A DNA stretch of 64,000 nucleotides, from contig JAUFRC010000001.1 in the NCBI GenBank assembly GCA_030410095.1, forward strand, positions 2,994,501 to 3,058,500. Reading direction: 5' to 3'. Shown one piece after another: positions 28,208 to 38,795 of this stretch (positions are counted from its first letter, which is position 1; the number at the start of each line of letters is the position of its first letter). A program made the position numbers and the translations under genes. The DNA comes from Paracoccus cavernae. Lineage in GTDB: Bacteria > Pseudomonadota > Alphaproteobacteria > Rhodobacterales > Rhodobacteraceae. The notes beneath the pieces are model-generated. The model did no database searches. It saw only the letters and a list, made by a program, of their open reading frames with translations, and was not told the DNA's origin.

Positions 28208-28574
28208 GCTCCGGGTCTCGCAGGAGGCCGGTGAGGGGCGATTCCCCTCGCGCGCGGCCCTGACGGCCGGATCGCCTAGGGGTGAACGGTTGCGGGTCGA
28301 AGCTCTTGCAGCCGGCCGGATTGCGCGGGTTCTTCGGGCGATAATGTCACATTCGCCGTCCGTTTCATGCGGTTGCCGAATTAGGGCTTTCGCTCTCTGA
28401 CCGCTTTGTGGCTTAGCGTCGGACGGTCCTTGTCCGTGCCTCGTTCCCAAGAAACACCTTGTGTTTGCTGGGGATCAACTGTATGGGCAGGGCTTCTATT
28501 GTGAAGCTCCACCGGAATCAGGGTGGCCCTGCTAGTTTCAGGAGCCCTCCGGTGATGTTGAAAGGAACAGGCGC
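28208..28574. other. 367-nt gap before rpmC
   Basis: No gene is supported. Because a terminator precedes it, a promoter for rpmC-rpmD should lie here. The best visual candidate is TTGTGT (28459-28464), 17 nt, TATGGG (28482-28487), with a poor -10 end. GCCCTGCT and GGGCAGGG near 28485-28530 can pair and may form a leader structure. Confidence 0.35.
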
Positions 28575-28781
28575 ATGAAAGCGCAAGAACTGTCGACGAA
28601 GACGCCCGAACAGCTGCGTGAACAGCTGATCGCGCTGAAAAAGGAAGCATTCAACCTGCGCTTCCAAGCCGCTACCGGCCAGCTCGAGAGCACTGCGCGC
28701 ATGCGCGCGGTCCGTCGCGACACCGCTCGTGTCATGACCATCCTGAACCAGAAAGCGGCGGAAGCCGCTGCGTCGAACTAA
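28575..28781 (+). CDS. rpmC: 50S ribosomal protein L29
   Basis: L29 is a small helical protein near the tunnel exit. The 68-residue product begins [18 protein letters not shown] and has the family helix [25 protein letters not shown] precedes the ATG. rpsQ follows after 11 nt. Confidence 0.97.
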   Translation: MKAQELSTKTPEQLREQLIALKKEAFNLRFQAATGQLESTARMRAVRRDTARVMTILNQKAAEAAASN

Positions 28782-28792
28782 GGAGCTCTCCC

Positions 28793-29032
28793 ATGCCTAA
28801 ACGTATCCTGCAAGGCAAGGTGACCGGCGACAAGAACGAGCAGACGATCACCGTCCTCGTCGAGCGCCGCTTCAAGCACCCGGTGCTGCACAAAATCGTC
28901 CGTAGCTCGAAGAAATATCGCGCTCACGACGAGCACAACCAATTCAAAATCGGTGACGTTGTTCGCATTGAAGAATGTGCTCCGATTTCGAAGACCAAGC
29001 GCTGGACGGTTCTGACCGGCGACGCTTCGTAA
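28793..29032 (+). CDS. rpsQ: 30S ribosomal protein S17
   Basis: S17 is a primary 16S rRNA binder. The 79-residue OB-fold product begins [19 protein letters not shown] and has [21 protein letters not shown] and PISKTKRW. Intact. Confidence 0.97.
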   Translation: MPKRILQGKVTGDKNEQTITVLVERRFKHPVLHKIVRSSKKYRAHDEHNQFKIGDVVRIEECAPISKTKRWTVLTGDAS

Positions 29033-29072
29033 GCAAGCGTAACCAGCTTTTAACCGATCAGCTATGATCGAA

Positions 29073-29100
29073 ACCCTGGGGCGTCATAAACCCCAAAGGT
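29073..29100 (+). promoter_or_regulatory. Small hairpin upstream of rplN
   Basis: TGGGG and CCCCA arms enclose CGTCATAAA, with ACC and GGT able to extend the stem. In enterobacteria the S8 target overlaps this part of the spc operon; whether this stem has that role is not shown. Confidence 0.35.
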
Positions 29101-29113
29101 CGGGAGAAACCTA

Positions 29114-29482
29114 ATGATCCAGATGCAGACCAATCTGGATGTTGCTGATAACTCCGGCGCTCGCCGAGTTCAGTGCATCAAGGTCCTGGGTGGTTCGCAC
29201 CGTCGCTATGCGTCGGTGGGCGACATTATTGTCGTTTCCGTCAAGGAAGCCATCCCGCGCGGCCGCGTGAAGAAAGGTGACGTCCGCAAGGCCGTCGTCG
29301 TGCGCACCGCCAAAGAAGTGAAACGTGAAGACGGAACCTCGATCCGCTTTGACCGCAATGCTGCCGTCATCCTGAACAACCAGGGTGAGCCGGTCGGTAC
29401 GCGTATTTTCGGGCCGGTCGTTCGTGAACTTCGCGCAAAGAACTTCATGAAGATCATCTCGCTTGCGCCGGAGGTGCTGTAA
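29114..29482 (+). CDS. rplN: 50S ribosomal protein L14
   Basis: L14 forms part of the intersubunit bridges. The 122-residue product begins [18 protein letters not shown] and has [17 protein letters not shown] and [13 protein letters not shown]. The ATG at 29114 follows GGGAGAAAC. Its stop overlaps the rplX start by one base. Confidence 0.97.
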   Translation: MIQMQTNLDVADNSGARRVQCIKVLGGSHRRYASVGDIIVVSVKEAIPRGRVKKGDVRKAVVVRTAKEVKREDGTSIRFDRNAAVILNNQGEPVGTRIFGPVVRELRAKNFMKIISLAPEVL

Positions 29483-29786
29483 TGGCTGCCAAGCTTAAAA
29501 AGGCGACAAAGTCGTCGTGCTGGCCGGCAAGGACAAAGGCAAGCAGGGTGAAATCACCGCCGTGTTCCCGCAAGTGAACAAAGCGGTTGTGGATGGCGTG
29601 AACATCGCGATCCGTCACCAGCGCCAGACCCAGACCACGCAGGGCGGCCGCGTCTCGAAAGCGATGCCGATCGATCTGTCGAACCTGGCTCTGATGGACA
29701 AAAACGGCAAAGCGACCCGCGTCGGCTTCCGCATGGAAGGCGATCAGAAGGTCCGTTTCGCCAAGACCACTGGGGATGCGATCTGA
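29482..29786 (+). CDS. rplX: 50S ribosomal protein L24
   Basis: L24 is an assembly initiator. The reading begins [20 protein letters not shown] once one G is restored near 29501-29502, and ends [11 protein letters not shown], 101 residues. The KOW motif [15 protein letters not shown] is present. Without repair only the last 89 residues are readable from an internal start. It overlaps rplE by one base. Confidence 0.95.
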
Positions 29787-30345
29787 TGCTGGACCAAGCA
29801 ACCTACACCCCGCGCCTGAAGCAGCAGTACAAGGACACGATCCGCGCTGCGCTGATGGAAGAATTCGGCTACAAGAACGCCATGCAGCTCCCGCGTCTGG
29901 ACAAAATCGTCCTGAACATGGGCATTGGTGAAGCAGTCAAAGACACCAAAAAGTGAAACAGGGCGCTGAAGAGCTGTCGCTGATCGCTGGTCAGAAAGCT
30001 GTCATCACCCATGCGAAGAAGTCGATCGCCGGCTTCCGCGTTCGTGAAGAAATGCCGCTCGGTGCGAAGGTTACCCTTCGTGGCGACCGCATGTACGAAT
30101 TCTTTGATCGCCTGATCAACATCGCGCTGCCCCGCGTCCGCGACTTCCGCGGCGTGAAAGGCACCTCGTTCGACGGCCGTGGCAACTACGCCATGGGTCT
30201 GAAAGAACAGATCGTTTTCCCGGAAATCAACTTCGACAAGGTCGACGAAGTTCTGGGCATGGACATCATCATCTGCACCACCGCGAAGACCGACGCGGAA
30301 GCGAAAGCGCTGTTGAAGCATTTCAACATGCCCTTCAACAGCTGA
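29786..30345 (+). CDS. rplE: 50S ribosomal protein L5
   Basis: L5 binds 5S rRNA and contacts the P-site tRNA. It begins [17 protein letters not shown] and has [35 protein letters not shown] and EQIVFPEI. One A is missing in the run 29948-29952, and repair gives 186 residues. A GGAGG site lies just before the next gene, rpsN. Confidence 0.95.
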
Positions 30346-30362
30346 TCGCGGAGGTAAAAGAT

Positions 30363-30667
30363 ATGGCTAAAAATCCATGGTCGAGCGCGAGAAAAAGCGT
30401 GAGCGTCTTGTCGCCCAGTACGCCGAAAAGCGTGCGGCGCTGAACGCGATCATTCATGACCAGTCCCTGCCGGTCGACGAGCGCTTCAAGGCCAGCCTGA
30501 AATTGGCTGAACTGCCGCGCAACTCTTCGGCGACGCGTCTGCACAACCGGTGCCAACTGACCGGTCGTCCGCATGCGTATTACCGTAAACTGAAACTGTC
30601 GCGGATCATGCTGCGCGAGCTCGGCTCGTTCGGTCAGATCCCCGGCATGGTCAAATCGAGCTGGTAA
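30363..30667 (+). CDS. rpsN: 30S ribosomal protein S14
   Basis: S14 is a late-assembly head protein. The frame begins [16 protein letters not shown] after restoring one A in 30369-30373, and ends [11 protein letters not shown], 101 residues. It is the zinc-independent type: the usual CxxC pairs are absent and only [18 protein letters not shown] remains. Confidence 0.95.
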
Positions 30668-30677
30668 GGGGCAACTT

Positions 30678-31075
30678 ATGTCGATCAACGATCCTATCGG
30701 CGATATGCTGACCCGTATCCGCAACTCGCAGATGCGCGGCAAGTCTACCGTCCGCACTCCCGCTTCCAAGATCGTGCTTGGGTGCTCGACGTGCTGAAGG
30801 CTGAAGGCTACATCCGTGGTTACGAAGCCGTCACCAACGAGGCCGGCCATGCCGAACTCGAAATCGGCCTGAAATACTACGAAGGTCAGCCGGTCATTCG
30901 CGAGCTCGCTCGCGTTTCGAAGCCCGGCCGCCGCGTTTACGCTTCGGTCAAGGAAATCCCGCAGGTCCGCAACGGCCTCGGCATTTCGATCGTGTCCACG
31001 CCGAAAGGCGTCATGACGGATGCAGCAGCTCGCAATGCCAATGTTGGCGGCGAAGTTCTCTGCACCGTGTTCTAA
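30678..31075 (+). CDS. rpsH: 30S ribosomal protein S8
   Basis: S8 is a primary 16S binder and the spc-operon repressor in E. coli. It begins [20 protein letters not shown] and has KPGRRVYAS and [20 protein letters not shown]. One C is missing near 30773 ([11 protein letters not shown]), and repair gives 132 residues. GGGGCAAC precedes the ATG. Confidence 0.95.
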
Positions 31076-31087
31076 GGAGGGGATATT

Positions 31088-31620
31088 ATGTCTCGGATTG
31101 GTAAAAAACCGGTCGCCCTCCCGAAAGGCGTGACTGCGGAAATCAAAGGTCAGTCGATCGAAGTCAAAGGTCCGAAAGGCACCCGCAACTTCGTCGCTTC
31201 CGACGATGTGACCCTGTCGCTGGAAGACGGCGCCGTGAAAGTGACCCCCGTGGTCTCTCGAAGCGTGCACGTCAGCAGTGGGGCATGGTCCGTTCGATGG
31301 TCGAAAATCTGACCGTCGGCGTGAGCGAAGGCTTCAAGAAAGAGCTTGAAATTCAGGGTGTGGGTTACCGCGCCTCGATGCAGGGCAAGACCCTGAAGCT
31401 CCAGTTGGGCTATTCGCACGACGTTAACTTCGAAACTCCTGACGGGGTGACGATCACCGCACCGAAGCAAACCGAGATCGTGATCGAAGGTATCGATCAG
31501 CAGGTCGTCGGTCAGGTTGCGGCGAACATCCGTGAGTGGCGTAAGCCCGAGCCCTACAAGGGCAAAGGTATTCGCTACAAGGGTGAAGTCGTCTTCCGTA
31601 AGGAAGGCAAGAAGAAGTAA
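31088..31620 (+). CDS. rplF: 50S ribosomal protein L6
   Basis: L6 lies near the GTPase centre. It begins [16 protein letters not shown] and has the C-terminal signature [21 protein letters not shown]. One C is missing in 31245-31249 ([15 protein letters not shown]), and repair gives 177 residues. The upstream TAAGGAGGG is a strong ribosome site. Confidence 0.95.
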
Positions 31621-31631
31621 GGGGCGCGAAA

Positions 31632-31991
31632 ATGGCACTGAACAAAAGAGAGCTGTTCCTGAAGCGCCGCCTGCGCGTGCGGAACAAACTGCGTTCGATC
31701 AACGACGGGCGTCCGCGTCTGTCCGTTTTTCGTTCGTCCAAGAACATCAGCGTTCAGCTGATCGACGACGTGAAGGGCGTTACGCTGGCTTCGGCCTCGT
31801 CGCTCGAGAAAGATCTCGGCGTGGTCGGCAAGAACAACGTCGAAGCTGCTGCCAAAATCGGCGCGGCGATCGCGGAGCGTGCAAAGAAAGCCGGCGTGGA
31901 AGAAGTTATCTTCGACCGTGGTGGCTTCCTGTTCCACGGCAAGGTGAAAGCTCTTGCCGATGCAGCTCGCGAAGGCGGCCTGAAGTTCTAA
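31632..31991 (+). CDS. rplR: 50S ribosomal protein L18
   Basis: L18 binds 5S rRNA with L5. The 119-residue product begins [18 protein letters not shown] and has [20 protein letters not shown] and [21 protein letters not shown]. Intact. A 113-nt gap with GC-rich inverted blocks separates it from rpsE; no gene lies there. Confidence 0.97.
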   Translation: MALNKRELFLKRRLRVRNKLRSINDGRPRLSVFRSSKNISVQLIDDVKGVTLASASSLEKDLGVVGKNNVEAAAKIGAAIAERAKKAGVEEVIFDRGGFLFHGKVKALADAAREGGLKF

Positions 31992-32104
31992 TCATGTGGG
32001 TGGCGGCAACGTCACCCCGATGATCCGGGGCGCCCGATCCGTCGAGCGCCCACCTGGATCGGATCTAATGGCGCCAAGCGTGCCTACCTTAGAAGGAATG
32101 CCTT

Positions 32105-32674
32105 ATGGCAGAACGTGAGAACCGCCGGCCCCGCCGCGAAGAGCGCGAGGAAACTCCGGAATTCCAGGATCGCCTTGTCGCGATCAACCGTGTGTCGAAA
32201 ACCGTCAAGGGTGGTAAGCGCTTCGGCTTTGCTGCTTTGGTCGTTGTCGGCGATCAGCGTGGCCGCGTCGGCTTCGGCAAGGGCAAAGCGAAAGAAGTGC
32301 CCGAGGCGATCCGCAAGGCGACCGAGCAAGCGAAACGCAATCTTATCCGCGTTCCGCTGCGTGACGGCCGCACGCTGCACCACGACATCGAGGGCCGTCA
32401 TGGCGCTGGTAAAGTCGTGATGCGTACGGCTCCGGCCGGTACCGGTATCATCGCCGGTGGTCCGATGCGCGCTGTGTTCGAAATGTTGGGTGTTCAGGAC
32501 GTCGTTGCGAAATCGCTCGGCTCGCAGAACCCCTACAACATGATCCGCGCCACCTTGGACGCTCTGAAAGCAGAAACCAGCCCGCGCAGCGTCGCTCAGC
32601 GTCGCGGCAAGAAGGTTGCTGACATTCTTCCGTCCACCGACAAGCCGGCTGCTGAAGCCGCTGTCGAAGCGTAA
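32105..32674 (+). CDS. rpsE: 30S ribosomal protein S5
   Basis: S5 contributes to decoding fidelity at the mRNA entry. The 189-residue product has a basic N-terminus ([16 protein letters not shown]), the S5 domain with [20 protein letters not shown], then [21 protein letters not shown]. The loop around KTVKGGKR is the unmutated spectinomycin-sensitive form. Confidence 0.97.
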   Translation: MAERENRRPRREEREETPEFQDRLVAINRVSKTVKGGKRFGFAALVVVGDQRGRVGFGKGKAKEVPEAIRKATEQAKRNLIRVPLRDGRTLHHDIEGRHGAGKVVMRTAPAGTGIIAGGPMRAVFEMLGVQDVVAKSLGSQNPYNMIRATLDALKAETSPRSVAQRRGKKVADILPSTDKPAAEAAVEA

Positions 32675-32685
32675 GGAGAGGGCTC

Positions 32686-32874
32686 ATGGCTAAAACCATC
32701 GTCGTCAAGCAGATCGGTTCGCCGATCCGTCGCCCGGCCGTTCAGCGCGAAACGCTGAAAGGCCTTGGCCTGAACAAGATGAACCGCACCCGCGAGCTGG
32801 AAGATACTCCGGCCGTCCGCGGCATGGTCAACAAGATCCCGCATCTCGTGACCATCATCGAAGAGCGCGGCTGA
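32686..32874 (+). CDS. rpmD: 50S ribosomal protein L30
   Basis: This is a small 50S protein. The 62-residue product begins [17 protein letters not shown] and has [19 protein letters not shown] and [16 protein letters not shown] precedes the ATG. Normally rplO follows; here a terminator and another gene lie between. Confidence 0.96.
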   Translation: MAKTIVVKQIGSPIRRPAVQRETLKGLGLNKMNRTRELEDTPAVRGMVNKIPHLVTIIEERG

Positions 32875-32894
32875 TTTCCTCAGCCAGGACTTTG

Positions 32895-32930
32895 GGAAAC
32901 GCCCCGGGGAGACCTCGGGGCGTTTCCTTT
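32895..32930 (+). terminator. Intrinsic terminator after rpmD, second break in the ribosomal cluster
   Basis: GGAAACGCCCCG pairs perfectly with CGGGGCGTTTCC (32895-32906 with 32916-32927), followed by TTTG. It would end the rpmC-rpmD unit. The remaining 100 nt before 33034 hold nothing clear. Confidence 0.85.
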
Positions 32931-33033
32931 GTCTGCCGCCCAAGCTGGGTGGCTGAATGGCCGCGTTAAACATTTGGTAAGGTCTCGACCCTAATCTCGC
33001 CTTTGCGGGACTGTCTTGGGAAAGGGGCGAAGG

Positions 33034-33745
33034 GTGCTCGGCTGTCGGTACTGGCTATGGCTGGTCGGTCTCTTGCTGTTCGTGCAAGGGGCGAGGCCGG
33101 ACCTTGGGCGCGTGAGGAGGGGAGGTGTTTCTGTCCCTCTCGGCGGAGCACGACCGCGCGGGCAGTACCTATAGCAGTCTCTACGGCGAATATGGTCTGG
33201 GACCGCGCAAAACGCTCGGGGTCGAGCTCGGCTATACCGATCAGGGCGAGACGACAGCGCTGATGTGGCTGCAGACCACGCTCGACAAGCCGGAATGGAC
33301 GAATCGCTTTGCTGTTTCGGCGGGTCTGGGCGCGGTCGAGCGGGACGGGGTCTATACGCCTTTGGGCCAGATAAAGGCCGGTTGGGGCCGCGGGATCGAG
33401 GCTTTGCCGGGCGGCGGATGGATCAGCGCCGAGGCGAGCTTCCGCGTCACCGGCACATTCGAGACCGCGCGGGTCAGGCAGGGGTGGGTGACTTACGAGA
33501 CGACCTACCTCACGCCCGAGAAATCCGGCAAGGCCGAGGTGACACTCGGGTTTCGTCCCCGCGATCGCTGATGCTGATCAACCAGCTGCGTCTCGAGCAG
33601 CGTGACGATACCGGCTTTTCTGGCAGTCTCGCGATCTCGACCGTCTACGACGCGCCGGGGCCGGCCCAGATCGAGATGGGATTCGTCGCGCCGGTAACGG
33701 GACAGGGAGGAGGCGATCAAGCTGGGCACCTGGCTTGCCTTTTAA
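33034..33745 (+). CDS. Putative secreted/outer-membrane beta-strand protein
   Basis: No family recognised. The frame starts at GTG after AAAGGGGCGAAGG with a signal-peptide-like LGCRYWLWLVGLLLFVQGARA. The mature part is rich in alternating polar/hydrophobic strands with Gly turns (YGEYGLGPRKTLGVELGYTD, AEASFRVTGTFETA, FSGSLAISTVYDAPGPAQI). It appears to end EAIKLGTWLAF, a terminal Phe as in outer-membrane beta-barrels. At least three missing bases must be repaired (near 33096, 33568 and about 33700, perhaps two there), so the exact C-terminus is uncertain. It lies between rpmD and rplO. Confidence 0.5.
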
Positions 33746-34059
33746 CGATCCAGTCAAAAAAGCCGCGCCGCTTGGGCGGTGCTTTTCATTGCTGGCTGAC
33801 AGTCGAGCGCTATCCGATGGAGGTGACATGTGCGCTCCCGCTGATGCGCAGCAGAAAAGGCGGCGCCTCTTTGGCTGCGTGACGCGCGCAAAGGGTGCTT
33901 TCGGGCTTGGGTCCGCAGGGTGGGGGTGTTGCTTTCCCTTGACCTCGCGGCTTTGCTTGGCTAAAGGACCGGATGCCTTTGAGGCATAATTCAACAAGCA
34001 AAAAAGCCGTGTCCGTCCTCGCTACGCTTCAAGGGACGATTCCGGCAAGGAGAAGCGTT
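33746..34059. other. Gap before rplO with terminator-like stem and promoter candidate
   Basis: No gene is supported. AAAAGC and CCGC blocks pair imperfectly with GCGG and GCTTTT at 33757-33788, forming a likely terminator for the preceding gene. TTGACC (33939-33944), 17 nt, TAAAGG (33962-33967) is a candidate promoter for rplO-secY-adk; its -35 is good and its -10 weak. Confidence 0.4.
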
Positions 34060-34548
34060 ATGAAACTTCATGAAATTCGCGACAACGAAGGCGCCAACCG
34101 CAAGAAAAAGCGCGTTGCACGTGGTCCGGGCTCGGGCAAGGGTAAAACCGCCGGCCGTGGTATCAAGGGTCAGACCTCGCGTTCGGGCGTCGCACTGAAC
34201 GGTTACGAAGGCGGCCAAATGCCGCTGTACCGCCGCCTGCCGAAGCGCGGCTTCAGCAAGCCGAATCGTCTTGAATTCGCCGTTGTGAACCTGGGCCAGA
34301 TCCAGCAGTTCATCGACGCGGGCAAGCTCGATGCGAAAGCTGCCGTGACCGAAGAGCTGCTGGTTGCATCGGGCTGCATCCGTCGCAAACTGGACGGCGT
34401 CCGCGTTCTGGCGAAAGGCGAGCTGAAAGCCGCCCTGAACCTGACCGTTGCAGGCGCGTCGAAGACCGCTGTCGAAGCGATCGAAAAGCTTGGCGGCAAG
34501 GTCACGCTGACCCGTCCGGTGAAAGCCGAAGAAGCGGCAGCTGAATAA
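34060..34548 (+). CDS. rplO: 50S ribosomal protein L15
   Basis: L15 is a late 50S assembly protein. The 162-residue product begins [18 protein letters not shown] and has [20 protein letters not shown] and [27 protein letters not shown] precedes the ATG at 34060; the 29 upstream codons in frame are rejected. Between it and secY a stem TGGGGC-TCCGC-GGCCCCA lies at 34557-34574. Confidence 0.97.
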   Translation: MKLHEIRDNEGANRKKKRVARGPGSGKGKTAGRGIKGQTSRSGVALNGYEGGQMPLYRRLPKRGFSKPNRLEFAVVNLGQIQQFIDAGKLDAKAAVTEELLVASGCIRRKLDGVRVLAKGELKAALNLTVAGASKTAVEAIEKLGGKVTLTRPVKAEEAAAE

Positions 34549-34651
34549 GCTGTTGATTGGGGCTCCGCGGCCCCATAGATAGCATTCTAGTTTTCCATGC
34601 GCCGCGGGATGGGGAAACCCTCCGGCGGCGCAGCCATGAATGGGGCAAGAA

Positions 34652-36047
34652 ATGGCGTCAGCCGCAGAACAGATGGCCGCGAACTTCTCTTGGGGACGTT
34701 CGGAAAGGCTACCGAACTTCGCCAGAGGATCTGGTTCACCATCGGCCTGCTGATCATCTACCGTCTCGGGACCTATATCCCGGTGCCGGGGATCGATGGT
34801 GGCGCCCTTCGCAACTTCATGGAGGGCGCTCAGGCGGGTCTGGGGGCATCTTGTCGATGTTCACCGGCGGCGCGCTGAGCCGTATGGGCGTCTTCGCCCT
34901 CGGCATCATGCCCTATATCTCGGCCTCGATTATCGTCCAGTTGCTGTCCTCGATGGTTCCTGCGCTGGAGCAGATCAAGAAAGAGGGCGAGCAGGGCCGC
35001 AAAAAGATCAACCAATACACCCGTTATGCGACGGTCGTGCTGGCCTTCTTCCAGGCATGGGGCCTTGCAGTCAGCCTGCAAAGCGGCGGTCTGGCCCATA
35101 CGCCGGGCATGTTCTTCCTCGCATCGGTCGTGATCACGCTGGTCGGCGGTACGATGTTCCTGATGTGGCTGGGCGAGCAGATCACCGCCCGCGGCATCGG
35201 CAACGGCATCTCGCTGATCATCTTCGTCGGCATCGTCGCCGAAATCCCGAGCCATCTGGCGCAATTCCTTGCGCAGGGCCGCACGGGTGCGATCTCCACG
35301 CCGGTCATTCTGGGCGTGATGGTCATGATCATCGCCGTCGTCGCTTTCGTGGTCTTCATGGAGCGCGCGCTCCGCAAGATCCACATCCAGTATCCGCGCC
35401 GCCAGGTCGGCATGAAGATCTATGACGGCCAGTCTTCGCACCTGCCGATCAAGGTCAACCCCGCAGGCGTCATTCCGGCGATCTTCGCAAGCTCGCTTTT
35501 GCTGCTGCCGGTCACCATCTCGACCTTTTCGGGCAACCAGACCGGTCCGGTGATGTCGACGATCCTTGCCTACTTCGGTCCGGGGCAGCCGCTTTACCTG
35601 CTGTTCTTCACCGCGATGATCGTGTTCTTCGCCTATTTCTACACCCATAACGTCGCCTTCAAGACCGAGGAAGTCGCCGACAACCTCAAGAATCAGGGCG
35701 GCTTCATTCCGGGGATCCGTCCGGGCAAACGCACCGAGGATTATCTGACCTATGTCGTTAATCGCGTGCTGGTTCTGGGTGCGGCCTATCTTGCTTTCGT
35801 CTGTCTTCTGCCGGAAATCATTCGCCACCAGCTTGCGATTCCGTTCTACTTTGGTGGAACTTCGGTTCTGATCGTTGTCAGCGTAGTTATGGACACGATC
35901 AACCAGGTTCAAAGCCACTTGCTCGCCCATCAATACGAGGGTCTGATCGAGAAGTCGCAGCTGCGCGGCAAGCGCAAAGCGGGTGAACCCCGTCCGAAAA
36001 AGCTCCGGCACGGCGCTGAAGAGATTGTAGTAGAAGGGGACATCTGA
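34652..36047 (+). CDS. secY: Preprotein translocase subunit SecY
   Basis: SecY is the pore of the inner-membrane Sec translocon, with ten transmembrane helices. After restoring two Gs (34692-34695 and 34842-34846) the product begins [20 protein letters not shown], about 465 residues. The plug region is [19 protein letters not shown] and the conserved cytoplasmic loop [12 protein letters not shown]. It lies between rplO and adk, three bases before the adk ATG. Confidence 0.95.
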
Positions 36048-36050
36048 CCG

Positions 36051-36714
36051 ATGGCGATCAATATCATCCTGCTTGGCCCTCCGGGCGCTGGAAAAGGCAC
36101 TCAGGCGCGTCGTCTGGAAGAGGGCAGGGGCTTGTCCAGCTGTCCACCGGCGACATGCTTCGCGCCGCCCGCAGTTCGGGGACCGAGATGGGCAAGCGCG
36201 TCGCCGAAGTCATGGACAAAGGCCAGCTGGTCACGGACGAGATCGTCATCGGCCTCATCCGTGAGAAGCTCGAAGGCGGCGATGCGGCCGGCTTCATCTT
36301 CGACGGCTTCCGCGCACGCTTCCCCAGGCGGATGCTCTGGGCAAGCTGATGGAAGGCATGGGCCGGAAGATCGACGCCGTGATCGAGATGCGTGTGGACG
36401 ACGAAGCACTCGTCGCCCGCATTACCGGCCGCTACACCTGCGGCAATTGCGGCGAAGTCTATCACGACGACACCAAGCCGACGAAAGTCGCCGGTGTCTG
36501 TGATGTTTGCGGTTCGACCGATCTGCGTCGTCGCGCCGACGACAACGAGGAAAGCCTGAAGACCCGTCTTCTGGAATATTACAAGAAGACCTCGCCGCTG
36601 ATCGGCTATTACTACGCCCTCCACATGCTCAGCACCGTGGACGGCCTGGCCGAGATGGACGAGGTATCCGCCGCGATCACCGCGGTTCTTGACAAACGGG
36701 CGTCAAACTCTTGA
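36051..36714 (+). CDS. adk: Adenylate kinase, zinc-LID type
   Basis: It interconverts ATP + AMP and 2 ADP. The P-loop GPPGAGKGT is at residues 9-17, with STGDMLRAA and [13 protein letters not shown]. The LID domain carries a Cys4 zinc site ([12 protein letters not shown], then GVCDVCGST), as in many alphaproteobacterial and Gram-positive enzymes. Two Cs are missing, near 36122 and 36310, and repair gives about 221 residues. It directly follows secY. Confidence 0.95.
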
Positions 36715-36737
36715 CGCTTGACTGCGAATCCTATACT
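36711..36737 (+). promoter_or_regulatory. Promoter candidate for rpsM-rpsK-rpoA-rplQ
   Basis: TTGACG (36711-36716) and TATACT (36732-36737) are separated by 15 nt, short for sigma-70 but with good hexamers. The site overlaps the adk stop and leaves a 130-nt leader before rpsM. Confidence 0.45.
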
Positions 36738-36868
36738 CCGCAGCATCTCGTATGAGAATCATTCGCTTTTGTGAATGGCCGGTTAAGGGCCCGGAGGCAG
36801 TGCTTTCGGGTCTTTGGTTGTGAAAAAGGTTCCGGTACAACGGAACCGCAACGTGAAAAGGAAAACGC

Positions 36869-37236
36869 GTGGCTCGTATTGCTGGCGTAAACATTCCGAC
36901 GGGGAAACGCGTCCCCATCGCTCTGACCTATATCCACGGCATCGGCCCGATGTTTGCTTCGCAAATCATCGAAGCTGTCGGCATCGATCCGACCCGTCGT
37001 GTCAATGATCTCTCGGATGCGGAAGTTCTGCAGATCCGCGAATACATCGACGCAAACCTGACGGTTGAGGGCGACCTGCGCCGCGAAACCCAGATGAACA
37101 TCAAACGCATGATGGACCTGGGTTCGTATCGTGGTCTGCGTCACCGTCGCGGCCTTCCGGTCCGCGGTCAGCGCACCCATACCAATGCCCGCACCCGCAA
37201 GGGCCGGCGAAGCCGATCGCTGGCAAGAAGAAGTAA
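36869..37236 (+). CDS. rpsM: 30S ribosomal protein S13
   Basis: S13 contacts tRNA and the subunit bridge. The start is GTG at 36869 ([20 protein letters not shown]). It has [20 protein letters not shown]. One C is missing at 37204-37205 ([13 protein letters not shown]), and repair gives 122 residues and a stop at 37234-37236. Confidence 0.96.
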
Positions 37237-37249
37237 GGGGAGCTGAACA

Positions 37250-37639
37250 ATGGCACGCGATAAGACCCGCATTAAGCGCAAAGAGCGCAAAAACATCGCC
37301 ACCGGCGTGGCGCATGTTAACAGCTCCTTCAACAACACCAAGATCCTGATCTCCGACGTTCAGGGCAACGCGATCTCGTGGTCGTCGGCTGGTACGATGG
37401 GCTTCAAAGGCTCGCGTAAATCCACGCCTTACGCTGCGCAGATGGCTGCTGAAGATGCTGGCCGCAAGGCACAAGAGCATGGCGTCCGCACGCTGGAAGT
37501 CGAAGTTCAAGGTCCGGGTTCGGGTCGTGAATCGGCTCTGCGCGCTCTGGCTGCTGTCGGCTTCAACATCACGGCTATCCGTGACGTGAGCCCGATCGCA
37601 CACAACGGCTGCCGTCCGCCCAAGCGCCGCCGCGTCTAA
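37250..37639 (+). CDS. rpsK: 30S ribosomal protein S11
   Basis: S11 forms the platform near the mRNA exit. The 129-residue product begins [19 protein letters not shown] and ends [18 protein letters not shown], with [18 protein letters not shown] in between. Intact. A GC-rich inverted pair (GCGCCCTGC / GCGGGGCGC) lies at about 37655-37688 before rpoA. Confidence 0.98.
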   Translation: MARDKTRIKRKERKNIATGVAHVNSSFNNTKILISDVQGNAISWSSAGTMGFKGSRKSTPYAAQMAAEDAGRKAQEHGVRTLEVEVQGPGSGRESALRALAAVGFNITAIRDVSPIAHNGCRPPKRRRV

Positions 37640-37754
37640 GATCTGACAAAATTTCAGCGCCCTGCATCGGAAGACGCGGGGCGCCGTTTCGCATTTCACC
37701 TCGGGCGTTTCCTGCTACTGGACATGGGCAGGAGACAGGTATGGAGGCAAACGC

Positions 37755-38771
37755 ATGATCCATAAGAATTGGGCTGAGCTGATCAAACCGACGCAGCTGG
37801 ACGTCAAGGCCGGCGCGGACGCGACCCGTGTCGCCACCGTCGTCGCCGAGCCGCTGGAGCGTGGCTTCGGTCTGACCCTTGGCAACGCGCTGCGCCGTGT
37901 GCTGATGTCGTCGCTGCAAGGCGCCGCGATCACCTCGGTACAAATCGACAATGTCCTGCACGAGTTCTCGTCGGTTCCGGGCGTCCGTGAAGACGTTACC
38001 GATATCGTCCTGAACCTGAAGGGCGTGACCCTGAAGATGGATGTCGACACCCCGAAACGCCTTGCGCTGACCGCAAAAGGCCCGGGCGAAGTCCGCGCCG
38101 GTGACATCACCGAGACCGCAGGCATCACCATCCTGAACCGCGACCACATCATCTGCCACCTCGACGAGGGTGCAGAGCTGCGCATGGAGCTGACCGTCCA
38201 GAACGGCAAGGGCTATGTTGCTGCCGACAAGAACCGTCCGGAAGATGCGCCGATCGGCCTGATTCCGATCGATGCGATCTTCTCGCCGGTCAAGCGCGTC
38301 AGCTACGAAGTCACCCCGACCCGCGAAGGTCAGGTTCTCGACTACGACAAGCTGACGATGAAAGTCGAAACCGATGGTTCGCTGACCCCGGAAGACGCGG
38401 TGGCTTACGCTGCCCGCATCATCCAGGACCAGTTGTCGGTCTTCGTGAACTTCGAAGAGCCCGAATCGGCCAACCAGAAAGACGCAGACGACGGTCTCGA
38501 ATTCGACCCGCGCCTGCTCAAGAAGGTTGACGAGCTGGAGCTGTCGGTCCGTTCGGCAAACTGCCTCAAGAACGACAACATCGTCTATATCGGCGATCTC
38601 ATCCAGAAGACCGAAGCCGAGATGCTGCGCACCCCGAACTTCGGCCGCAAATCGCTCAACGAGATCAAGGAAGTGCTTTCGGGCATGGGTCTGCATCTCG
38701 GGATGGATGTCGTGGATTGGCCGCCGGAAAACATCGAAGATCTGGCAAAGCGCTTCGACGACCAGTTCTGA
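37755..38771 (+). CDS. rpoA: DNA-directed RNA polymerase subunit alpha
   Basis: Alpha dimerises to nucleate RNA polymerase, and its C-terminal domain binds UP elements and activators. The 338-residue product has the N-terminal domain with [19 protein letters not shown] and the C-terminal domain [38 protein letters not shown] precedes the ATG. Intact. Confidence 0.98.
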   Translation: MIHKNWAELIKPTQLDVKAGADATRVATVVAEPLERGFGLTLGNALRRVLMSSLQGAAITSVQIDNVLHEFSSVPGVREDVTDIVLNLKGVTLKMDVDTPKRLALTAKGPGEVRAGDITETAGITILNRDHIICHLDEGAELRMELTVQNGKGYVAADKNRPEDAPIGLIPIDAIFSPVKRVSYEVTPTREGQVLDYDKLTMKVETDGSLTPEDAVAYAARIIQDQLSVFVNFEEPESANQKDADDGLEFDPRLLKKVDELELSVRSANCLKNDNIVYIGDLIQKTEAEMLRTPNFGRKSLNEIKEVLSGMGLHLGMDVVDWPPENIEDLAKRFDDQF

Positions 38772-38795
38772 TTTAGCTGGTTTTCATTTCGGAGG

